A stretch of 6,205 bases of DNA from Paracoccaceae bacterium (GTDB lineage Bacteria > Pseudomonadota > Alphaproteobacteria > Rhodobacterales > Rhodobacteraceae), in the NCBI GenBank assembly GCA_023254015.1, contig JALQYS010000300.1, positions 1 through 6,205 of the forward strand, written 5' to 3'. The notes under the pieces were generated by a model. The model was not told the DNA's origin. It saw only the letters and a list, made by a program, of their open reading frames with translations, and made no database searches. Position numbers and translations under genes: made by a program. This document shows positions 1 to 5,036 of this stretch, in pieces; position 1 is the stretch's first letter, and every line of letters begins with the position of its first letter.

Positions 1-599
1 AACGCGATCTGGCGGTGTCGATCCTGCTGGATGTTTCCCGCTCGACCGAAAGCGCGGTGCCGGGCCATGGCCATGCCGGGCGCAGCGTGATCGACATCGA
101 ACGCGAGGCGCTGGCGGCCCTTTCCTGGGGGCTGGATGCGGTGGGCGACAGCTTTGCCATCCACGCCTTTTCCTCGCTAAAGCGCAATCGGGTGTTCGTG
201 CAAGAGGCCAAGGGCTTTGACGAGCCGATGGGCGAGATCATCGAACAACGCATCGCGGCGCTGAAGCCGGGCCATTACACCCGGCTTGGGGCGGCGATGC
301 GCCATGTCTCGGCGGGGTTGGCGAAACAGGCACGCAAGCGGCGGCTGCTTCTTGTCATTACCGATGGCAAGCCGAATGATCTTGACCATTACGAAGGCCG
401 CCATGGCATTGAGGACAGCCGGATGGCGGTGCAAGAGGCGCGGCGGGCGGGCCATGCGGTGTTCGGCATCACGGTGGATCGCGACGGCAAAAGCTGGTTC
501 CCGCGGATCTTCGGGCAGGGCGGTTTTGCGGTGATCGCGCATCCCGAAAAGCTGACGCAGGCCCTGCCGCTCATCTATCGGCAGTTGGTGACCGGCTGA
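1..599 (+). CDS. norD: NorD, C-terminal part (VWA-domain accessory protein of nitric oxide reductase)
   Basis: This is the 3' end of a gene that begins before the window; the frame is open from base 3 and ends at TGA 597-599. The visible ~198 residues form a von Willebrand factor A domain. The metal-ion-dependent adhesion site is seen as D-V-S-R-S (DxSxS) about ten residues in, a Thr in the GHYTRLGAAM segment, and the TDGKPND strand in the middle. The ending (ITVDRDGKSWFPRIFG, then a short helix) is typical of NorD. In known nor clusters NorD works with the MoxR-type ATPase NorQ to assemble or activate the NorBC NO reductase, probably by metal insertion; that role comes from the family. The identification rests on the VWA fold plus the norE and norF genes directly behind it. 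TGATG overlaps its stop with the norE start. The ATPase-interacting N-terminal half cannot be judged here. Confidence 0.9.
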   Translation, partial: RDLAVSILLDVSRSTESAVPGHGHAGRSVIDIEREALAALSWGLDAVGDSFAIHAFSSLKRNRVFVQEAKGFDEPMGEIIEQRIAALKPGHYTRLGAAMRHVSAGLAKQARKRRLLLVITDGKPNDLDHYEGRHGIEDSRMAVQEARRAGHAVFGITVDRDGKSWFPRIFGQGGFAVIAHPEKLTQALPLIYRQLVTG

Positions 600-1201
600 T
601 GCCCGCTCATCGTGCACTTCGTGCCTCTTCGCAGAACGCCCCTCACGACGAGAAGCCGAAGGCGCCCGAGGAGTTGTCCGGTCAACTTCCCGGTGAGTTG
701 ATGATGTGGGTCCTCATCATCTCGGAACTTGCGGTGTTCAGCGCGGGCCTGCTTGCCCTGCTGGCGGTGCGTCTGACCGATCCGGCAGGCTTTGCCGAGG
801 CGCAATCGCACCTGCACCGACTGGGCGCGGCCGTGAATACGGTGGTTCTGGTGACTTCGGGCTATCTTGCTGCCGAGGCCGCCCGCCTTGCCGGGCCAAG
901 GCCCGCCCGCGCGCGCCTGCTGTTGGGGCTGGCGGCCAGTCTTGGGGCCGTATTCCTTTGGGTGAAGGCCAGCGAATATGCCGACCTCTTCGCGCAGGGC
1001 ATCGGGACCGAGACCCATGCCTTCTATACCTTCTCCTACCTTCTGACCGGTTTTCACGCCGCCCATGTCCTGGCGGGCATGATCCTGCTTCTGGGCGTGT
1101 CCTGGCGCCCCACCCCCCGCGCGGCGGGGGTGGCGGCGGCGTTCTGGCATATGGTCGATCTGGTCTGGGTTCTTCTGGTGCCGGTGGTCTATCTGCTATG
1201 A
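599..1201 (+). CDS. norE: NorE, cytochrome c oxidase subunit III-like membrane protein
   Basis: A 200-residue inner-membrane protein of the heme-copper oxidase subunit III family. About five hydrophobic helices lie near residues 35-58, 75-97, 105-123, 147-168 and 180-200, after a polar N-terminal stretch of about 34 residues. Subunit III hallmarks are ISELAVF (41-47) in helix 1, VKASEY (122-127) before the loop, GFHAAHVLAGM (151-161) and FWHMVDLVWVLL (182-193). Five helices rather than seven fits NorE. It is a non-essential accessory of NO reductase; in family members its loss lowers NO reductase activity but does not abolish it. The ATG start shares one base with the norD stop (TGATG), which indicates translational coupling. 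The Shine-Dalgarno is weak. Met35 and Met36 are possible later starts but would remove the N-terminal tail and come close to helix 1, so the overlap start is preferred. Confidence 0.88.
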   Translation: MPAHRALRASSQNAPHDEKPKAPEELSGQLPGELMMWVLIISELAVFSAGLLALLAVRLTDPAGFAEAQSHLHRLGAAVNTVVLVTSGYLAAEAARLAGPRPARARLLLGLAASLGAVFLWVKASEYADLFAQGIGTETHAFYTFSYLLTGFHAAHVLAGMILLLGVSWRPTPRAAGVAAAFWHMVDLVWVLLVPVVYLL

Positions 1202-1440
1202 GCCTGCGTCTGACATGGGGCGCCCTTGTGGCGATGTCGCTTCTGACGGCGGCTCTTGTCGCGGCGGGGCCTGGCAGGCCTTGGCTGGTGGCCGGGGTTC
1301 TGCTGCTTGCCGGGCTGAAATCCCGGCTGATCCTGCGGAGCTATCTGGAATTGCGGCAAAGCCCGTCCTGGGCACGCGGCTTTGACCTTGTGCTTGCGCT
1401 GCTTCTGCTGGCCTTCGCCGCCCTGGCGCTGGCGGGTTAA
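1198..1440 (+). CDS. norF: NorF, small membrane protein of the nor operon (cytochrome c oxidase subunit IV-like)
   Basis: An 80-residue hydrophobic protein with three predicted membrane helices near residues 6-23, 28-44 and 62-79. The central segment LKSRLILRSYLEL (40-52) matches the K-x-x-[LI]-[IV]-x-x-x-[FY]-[LM]-E-L pattern of prokaryotic cytochrome c oxidase subunit IV and NorF proteins. Its ATG overlaps the norE stop by four bases (ATGA, 1198-1201). The same frame stays open for some 490 bases upstream inside norE, so an automatic caller could wrongly extend it; the ATGA overlap and the three-helix length argue for this start. NorE and NorF act together as accessory proteins for NorBC maturation or stability according to the literature on norCBQDEF clusters. 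It is the last gene of the operon before a convergent junction. Position and motif together give good confidence, although the protein is short. Confidence 0.82.
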   Translation: MSLRLTWGALVAMSLLTAALVAAGPGRPWLVAGVLLLAGLKSRLILRSYLELRQSPSWARGFDLVLALLLLAFAALALAG

Positions 1441-1501
1441 GCCCTCGGCGTTCTGCCGAACTCAGGTCCGAAAATGCGCCGTTTTCCGGCTGCCGGCCGG
1501 G
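1441..1501. terminator. Convergent gap between norF and the DUF4202 gene, with two weak hairpins
   Basis: Two genes end face to face across these 61 bases. One inverted repeat is TCGGC-GTTCT-GCCGA (1445-1459), a five-pair stem with a five-base loop. A second pairs CCGAAAA (1468-1474) with TTTTCCGG (1482-1489), seven pairs with one bulged C and a seven-base loop. Because its stem carries an A-run on one arm and a T-run on the other, it could serve transcripts from either side. Neither has a clean downstream T-tract, so this is a candidate bidirectional terminator inferred mainly from the convergent layout. Confidence 0.3.
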
Positions 1502-2050
1502 TCAACCGTGGAAGGCCGCTGCGAAAGGCTCTGGCAAATCAAACTCGGCCAAGGCGCGTGCCCGGCCCTCGGCAGACATCTTGCGGGCGGTCTTTTCCAC
1601 GATCTCCAGCAAGGCTGCCGGATCTCGGCCCTCGGCAAAGGGGCTGAAATACCACCGCAGGAAGGTAAAGCAGATCACATCCTCCAGCGCCTGAACCTCG
1701 CTGTCGCGCTTGATCCCTTCCTTGCGCAGCAAGACGCCGACCCGCTCGCAGTCCTGCGGGTCATAGCCTGCATCAGCCATGATCCCGGCCACGCGCTGCC
1801 CGTGCCGCCGCCCCTGTTCGCGCCGCCAGGCGTGATAGCCTTCCTTGCCTTCGGGATAGTCGCCCCGCGGCAAGAGCCAGCGTTCCACATGCTGCCCCCG
1901 CGCGGCGATCTTCAGCACATCCGATGCCCCGGGGAAAAGCCGCTCCAGCTCGGCGCTCATCCTTTGGCCATAGACCAGCGCCTCGGCCTTGGGGTCGGCG
2001 GCGTTGGCCGTGTCGATGGCGGCCAGCGCCGCGGACAGATTTCCCGTCAT
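1502..2050 (-). CDS. DUF4202 family protein
   Basis: A 182-residue soluble protein with no signal peptide or membrane helix. I recognise it as DUF4202 from length and the succession of landmarks: ARGQHVERW (50-58), PRGDYPEGKEGYHAWRREQGRRHG (61-84), the helix with ERVGVLLRKEGIKRD (102-116) and EVQALEDVICFTFLRWYF (118-135). The biochemical function is unknown to me. The spread of His54, His73, His83, Glu123 and Asp124 over an apparently all-helical protein recalls HD-type metal hydrolases, but no canonical HD pair is seen, so this is only a suggestion. The ATG lies nine bases behind the stop of the regulator gene. An AAGG Shine-Dalgarno (2058-2061, seven-base spacing) overlaps that stop codon, so the two are very probably co-transcribed and coupled. 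It faces the nor operon tail to tail. The C-terminus EPFAAAFHG looks complete. Confidence 0.8.
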   Translation of the reverse strand: MTGNLSAALAAIDTANAADPKAEALVYGQRMSAELERLFPGASDVLKIAARGQHVERWLLPRGDYPEGKEGYHAWRREQGRRHGQRVAGIMADAGYDPQDCERVGVLLRKEGIKRDSEVQALEDVICFTFLRWYFSPFAEGRDPAALLEIVEKTARKMSAEGRARALAEFDLPEPFAAAFHG

Positions 2051-2057
2051 GGCCAGA

Positions 2058-2061
2058 CCTT
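2058..2061 (-). promoter_or_regulatory. Shine-Dalgarno of the DUF4202 gene, overlapping the regulator's stop codon
   Basis: On the - strand the regulator's TAA runs straight into GG, giving TAAGG followed by seven bases and the ATG at 2050. The AAGG core therefore shares two bases with the stop codon. This supports both the chosen start of the DUF4202 gene and its translational coupling to the regulator. Confidence 0.6.
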
Positions 2062-2761
2062 AGCCCTTGGCCCAGGCCAGTGCGGGATCAGCCGCGACAT
2101 AGTCGCGCAGCGAGGCCACGTCGGCGATGGCGGCAATGTTCTGGCGGATCACCACGCCATGGTCCTTGAGCCGCGCGAAAGCCCGGCTCAGGCTTTCGGG
2201 TTTCATGCCCAGACGGCCGGCGATCAGCACCTTGTCATAAGGCAGGGTCACCTCGCAGGATCCGTCCTGGCACGAGGCGAGTTCCAGCAGGAATTCCGCC
2301 ACCCGCTGCGATCCGGTCTGCGCCTTCAGCGCCTCGACCTGGGCGACAAGGCTGTGCAGGTGCAGATAGGTCGCCGACAGGATTGAGACGGCCACTTCGG
2401 GGTTCTCGCGGATCTGCCGCAGGAAGGCGTCGGCCTCGATCCGGATCAGGCGGCAATCGGTGACCGCCTCGGCGGCGACGGGATAGGTGTCGTTGCGAAA
2501 CGCCACCGCCTCGCCAAAGCTGGAGCCTTTGGTGAACACGCCCACCACTGCCTCGGCGCCGCTGGGGGCTATGCGGTAAAGCTTCACCCAGCCCTCGGCG
2601 ACGATGTAGATTGCCTTGGCCCGCTCTCCTTGCAGGAAGATCGTGGCGCCGCGGTCAAATACCCGCTCATGCGCGGTTTCCAGCACCTTCTGCGCCACGG
2701 GCTCGGGCGTGGAGGACAGCAAGAGCGAGTTGCGCGCCAGCATCCAGTGTTCTTTACGCAT
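2060..2761 (-). CDS. Crp/Fnr-family transcriptional regulator, DNR type (probable nitric oxide responder)
   Basis: With the ATG at 2761 the protein has 233 residues, usual for this family. A GTG at 2839 in the same frame would add 26 residues with no family resemblance and is less likely; AGGG lies eight bases before the chosen ATG. Residues ~12-125 form the cyclic-nucleotide-binding-like barrel (FDRGATIFLQGE, IYIVAEGWVKLYR, GSSFGEAVAF). A long dimer helix (~126-150) and a winged helix-turn-helix (~170-225, LIAGRLGMKPESLSRAFARL) follow. Glu189, Ser192 and Arg193 give the E-x-x-S-R motif by which FNR-like proteins read TTGAT half-sites. The N-terminal cysteine cluster of FNR is absent, and so are the Arg-Ser/Thr cAMP contacts of CRP, where YPVAAEA stands instead. 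Together with the FGEAVAF segment this resembles DNR/DnrD regulators, which activate nor and nir genes in response to NO, probably through heme. The adjacent nor operon supports this. Cys164 and Cys169 form a C-x4-C pair. The ligand is inferred. Confidence 0.82.
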   Translation of the reverse strand: MRKEHWMLARNSLLLSSTPEPVAQKVLETAHERVFDRGATIFLQGERAKAIYIVAEGWVKLYRIAPSGAEAVVGVFTKGSSFGEAVAFRNDTYPVAAEAVTDCRLIRIEADAFLRQIRENPEVAVSILSATYLHLHSLVAQVEALKAQTGSQRVAEFLLELASCQDGSCEVTLPYDKVLIAGRLGMKPESLSRAFARLKDHGVVIRQNIAAIADVASLRDYVAADPALAWAKG

Positions 2762-2798
2762 CGGCACAGCCCTGTCTGATTGGCGGGAGAGACACCCT

Positions 2799-2827
2799 TT
2801 CCTAGGGCGGAACCGCCCCGCCTTCAA
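2799..2827 (-). promoter_or_regulatory. Candidate promoter of the regulator gene, with a palindrome in its spacer
   Basis: On the - strand TTGAAG (2822-2827, four of six bases of the -35 consensus) is followed after exactly 17 bases by TAGGAA (2799-2804, three of six of the -10). Transcription would start near 2792, about 30 bases before the ATG at 2761. The spacer is almost filled by an inverted repeat, GGGCGG-TT-CCGCCC (2805-2818). This could be an operator, or a short hairpin ending the upstream SDR transcript, although no T-tract follows. I saw no TTGAT-N4-ATCAA-like FNR/DNR box between 2762 and 2855. Both hexamers are weak and GC-rich alphaproteobacterial promoters are hard to call by eye. 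Confidence 0.3.
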
Positions 2828-2855
2828 CCAAAACTGCACATCCGGGGGTCTTGGC

Positions 2856-3626
2856 CTAAACGCTCATCCCGCCGTCAACCGACAGGATCAGCCCGGTGGT
2901 AAAGGCCGACTGGTCGGAGGCCAGATACAGGACCGAGGCGGCGATTTCCTGCGGTGAGGCATGGCGGCCAAGGGGGATTGCCTCGTCAAAGAACTGCGTG
3001 GCGTCGCGGCCCAGAAGGGGGGTCAGGTCATCCTCGACCCGGGCTTGAAAGCCATTGGCCACCGGGCCGGGGTTGATGGTGTTCACCCTGATGCCACGCG
3101 GGGCCAGGTCTTTGGCCAAGACCCGCATCAGCCCGGTCTGGGCATGTTTGGCCGTGATATAGCCGTAGACGCCCGGATCGCCGCGCAGGCCCGCCACCGA
3201 CGACGTAATGATGATGCTGCCGCCGCGCCCCATATGCGGCACGGCATGTTTGGCGGCCAGAAAGGCGCCGCGCACATGCACGGCCAGAACCGCATCGAAG
3301 GTTTCCGTCGGATAGGCCTCGATCGGGGCGACGCTGCCGAAATTGCCGGCGTTGGAAAACAGCACGTCGATCCGGCCAAAGCACGCCACGGTTTCGGCCA
3401 CATAGCGGGCGCTGTCGGCCTCGTCCGCGACATCGGCGACGACGGTCAGCGTTTCCGGCCCCAGCGAAGCGGCCGCCTTTGCAAGGCCATCCGCGTCGCG
3501 ATCCACCAAGGCAATCCGCGCACCGTGGCGGTGCAGAAGCCGGGCCGAGGCCTGCCCGATGCTGCCTGCCCCGCCCGTGATCAGGCAGACCTTGCCCTGC
3601 AAGCCGAAGATGTCGCTAGGTTCCAA
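2856..3626 (-). CDS. SDR family NAD(P)-dependent oxidoreductase
   Basis: A 256-residue classical short-chain dehydrogenase/reductase, full length for the family, which oxidises or reduces a hydroxyl/keto group with NAD(P)(H) in the cytosol. The Rossmann glycine motif is TGGAGSIG (17-24). Asp42 ends strand 2 and favours NAD(H) over NADP(H). Asp65 contacts adenine and SNAG is at 91-94. The catalytic Ser is Ser143 in IITSSVAG, and Tyr156/Lys160 form YxxxK. INPGPV (184-189) and the C-terminal SVDGGMSV (249-256) are standard. The tetrad Asn is replaced by His117 (AVHVRG). No ATG is available: the start is TTG 3626, with a GAGG six bases upstream inside the end of livF, and the frame is closed by a stop 12 codons further upstream (3660-3662). 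It overlaps livF by 11 bases, so it belongs to the transporter operon and may process the imported substrate. The actual substrate cannot be read from the sequence. Confidence 0.9.
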   Translation of the reverse strand: MEPSDIFGLQGKVCLITGGAGSIGQASARLLHRHGARIALVDRDADGLAKAAASLGPETLTVVADVADEADSARYVAETVACFGRIDVLFSNAGNFGSVAPIEAYPTETFDAVLAVHVRGAFLAAKHAVPHMGRGGSIIITSSVAGLRGDPGVYGYITAKHAQTGLMRVLAKDLAPRGIRVNTINPGPVANGFQARVEDDLTPLLGRDATQFFDEAIPLGRHASPQEIAASVLYLASDQSAFTTGLILSVDGGMSV

Positions 3627-4320
3627 AATAGGCCTCGTGCAGCAGGGACTTGTCTTCGATCAAGGACCGGGCCGGGCCGTTGAAGCGCATGCGGCCGCCG
3701 CGCAGCACAACGGCGCTTTCGGCAATGCCAAGGGCCAGATCGGTGAACTGTTCGATCAACAGGATGCCCACGCCACGGGCCTTGAGCTCGGTCACCACCC
3801 CCAGAAGCCGCTTGACGATCAGCGGCGCAAGGCCCAGCGACATCTCGTCGATCAGAAGGTAACGCGGGCGGCACATCAACGCATGGGCCAGCGCCACCAT
3901 CTGCTGTTGCCCACCCGAAAGCGTGCCGGCCAGCTGGGCCTTGCGTTCGGCCAGTTCGGGGAACACGGCATAGGTTTCGGCCAGCCGATCTGCCAACCCG
4001 CCCTTTATCAGGCTTCCGGCGGCGCACAGATTGTCTTCGATGGACAGGTCCGTCAGCACGCGGTGGCCTTCGGGCACGGCGGCAATCCCGGCCCGGCGGA
4101 CCGCCTCGGGGCCTTTGGCGGCCAAGGGGGCGCCGTCAAGCCAGACCGTGCCCGCCGTCACCGGCAGAACGCCCGCCAGCGCCAGCACCAGTTCTGACTT
4201 GCCCGCGCCGTTGGCCCCGATGACAGCCGTCACCTTGCCCGGCTCCACCGTCAGAGACACATCCTGAACGGCAGTGCGGTTGCCATCCTGAACCGTCAGG
4301 CCCTGAACCTGCAAGGTCAT
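3616..4320 (-). CDS. livF: ABC transporter ATP-binding protein, LivF type (branched-chain amino acid/HAAT family)
   Basis: A 234-residue nucleotide-binding subunit that pairs with the LivG-type subunit on the inner face of the cytoplasmic membrane. The Walker A motif is GANGAGKSE (35-43). The LivF-specific VPEGHRVLTDLSIEDNL lies at 82-98, the signature LSGGQQQM at 134-141, and Walker B with its glutamate is YLLIDEMSLGLAP (154-166, Glu159). The switch position reads LLIEQF, with Gln where most ABC ATPases have His; Gln is usual in LivF. Odd for the family is Glu43, where Thr normally follows the Walker A serine. The ATG overlaps the livG stop by four bases (ATGA) and is preceded by a near-perfect AGGAGGT at six bases. 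The family imports branched-chain or other hydrophobic amino acids, but related systems carry urea, amides and aromatic acids, so the gene symbol denotes the family and not the substrate. Confidence 0.9.
   Translation of the reverse strand: MTLQVQGLTVQDGNRTAVQDVSLTVEPGKVTAVIGANGAGKSELVLALAGVLPVTAGTVWLDGAPLAAKGPEAVRRAGIAAVPEGHRVLTDLSIEDNLCAAGSLIKGGLADRLAETYAVFPELAERKAQLAGTLSGGQQQMVALAHALMCRPRYLLIDEMSLGLAPLIVKRLLGVVTELKARGVGILLIEQFTDLALGIAESAVVLRGGRMRFNGPARSLIEDKSLLHEAYFGT
3633..3636 (-). promoter_or_regulatory. Shine-Dalgarno deciding the TTG start of the SDR gene
   Basis: On the - strand GAGG lies six bases before the TTG at 3626. It sits within the last codons of livF (the HEAYFGT end), so ribosomes finishing livF can restart directly. 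No ATG or GTG exists between this TTG and the in-frame stop upstream, and the TTG leaves a normal SDR N-terminus of about ten residues before the first strand. Confidence 0.6.
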
Positions 4321-5036
4321 GCTGTCACCTCCTCGGTGCCCAGATAGGCGGCCTTCACCTTTGGATCGGCCAGAACATCCGCCGTCGGGCCAAAGGCGAT
4401 GCGGCGGCCAAAATCCAGCACCAGCGTTTCAGCGCAGATGCGGCGGATCAGTTCGACATCGTGGTCGATGATGACGGTCTGCGCCCCGGTCAGGCGATGG
4501 ATCTGCAGCACCAGATCGCCCAGCCGGTCGGTTTCCTCGACCGACATCCCGCCAGCCGGCTCGTCAAACATGACAAGACGGGGGGCGCCCACCAGACAGC
4601 GCGCCACATCGGTCAGCCGCCGTTCAAAGCCTGACAGAGCCCCGCCGATCTTGTGGGCGCGGTCGGCCAGCCCGACCACGGCCAGCATCTCCATCGCCTC
4701 GGCCCGTTTGGCCCGCGCGCCGGTCAGCGACCAGTCGGTCTGCACCAGCACGTTTTCCAGAACCGTCAGGTCGTCGGCGATCTGCTCGCGCTGGAACGAC
4801 CGTCGCAGGCCCTTTTGGGCCCGGCGATGCGGGGCGAGCCGCAGGAAATCCTGCCCCTCGACCAGCACCTGCCCGGATCGCGCGGTGATGAAGCCTGAAA
4901 CCACGTTCATCAGCGTGGTCTTGCCCGCGCCATTTGGCCCGATGATCCCGGCGACCGGGGCGGTCAGGGTGGCGCTGACCTCGTTCAGGGCGATCAGCCC
5001 GCCGAAGCGGACGGTGACGGCATCGATCTGGATCAT
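4317..5036 (-). CDS. livG: ABC transporter ATP-binding protein, LivG type
   Basis: A 239-residue ATPase subunit, the partner of the LivF-type subunit. It begins with the usual VRFGGLIAL (9-17). Walker A is GPNGAGKTT (33-41) and the Q-loop is RSFQR (79-83, Gln82). Walker B is LVMFDEPAGGM (154-164) with catalytic Glu159, and the switch His192 is in IIDHDVELI. The C-terminal GRRIAFGPTADVLADPKVKAAYLG is the LivG ending. Two parts diverge from the family: the signature is LSGFE (134-138) instead of LSYGQ/LSGGQ, so its second Gly and its Gln are lost, and the D-loop reads GGMSVEE instead of AGLNPxE. The ATG overlaps the livM stop by four bases (ATGA, 5033-5036), and a GGGGG-rich Shine-Dalgarno is eight bases upstream. 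Assignment to the Liv/HAAT family is firm from motif order and neighbours; the transported compound is unknown. Confidence 0.9.
   Translation of the reverse strand: MIQIDAVTVRFGGLIALNEVSATLTAPVAGIIGPNGAGKTTLMNVVSGFITARSGQVLVEGQDFLRLAPHRRAQKGLRRSFQREQIADDLTVLENVLVQTDWSLTGARAKRAEAMEMLAVVGLADRAHKIGGALSGFERRLTDVARCLVGAPRLVMFDEPAGGMSVEETDRLGDLVLQIHRLTGAQTVIIDHDVELIRRICAETLVLDFGRRIAFGPTADVLADPKVKAAYLGTEEVTA
4327..4333 (-). promoter_or_regulatory. livF: Strong Shine-Dalgarno of the livF-type gene
   Basis: AGGAGGT on the - strand, six bases before the ATG at 4320 and inside the last codons of the livG-type gene. It is the closest match to the anti-Shine-Dalgarno in the window and supports efficient re-initiation at the four-base ATGA overlap. 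Confidence 0.6.

Noticed and set aside
575..1150. A 191-codon open frame on the - strand opposite norE
   Set aside because: It is antisense to NorE, which has clear subunit III motifs, and shows no motif of its own.
706..1197. Upstream extension of the norF frame inside norE
   Set aside because: Only the part after the ATGA overlap at 1198 resembles a membrane protein. The extension is Gly/Arg/Pro-rich read-through of norE in another frame.
1382..2386. A 334-codon open frame on the + strand across the DUF4202 and regulator genes
   Set aside because: It lies antisense to two genes with recognisable protein families, its composition is low-complexity Gly/Arg/His/Gln, and it has no domain motif. 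It is a by-product of high GC content.
2762..2839. Longer start (GTG 2839) for the Crp/Fnr regulator
   Set aside because: The extra 26 residues have no family similarity and would cover the candidate promoter region. The ATG at 2761 gives the usual family length.
2762..2855. FNR/DNR-type operator in front of the regulator
   Set aside because: I searched by eye for a TTGAT-N4-ATCAA-like site and found no acceptable match.
2961..3683. A 240-codon open frame on the + strand opposite the SDR gene
   Set aside because: The opposite strand carries a complete SDR with all catalytic motifs. This frame has no recognisable motif.
3559..4197. A 212-codon open frame on the + strand opposite the livF-type gene
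   Set aside because: It is antisense to a full set of ABC ATPase motifs, and its Gln/Gly/His-rich composition looks non-coding.
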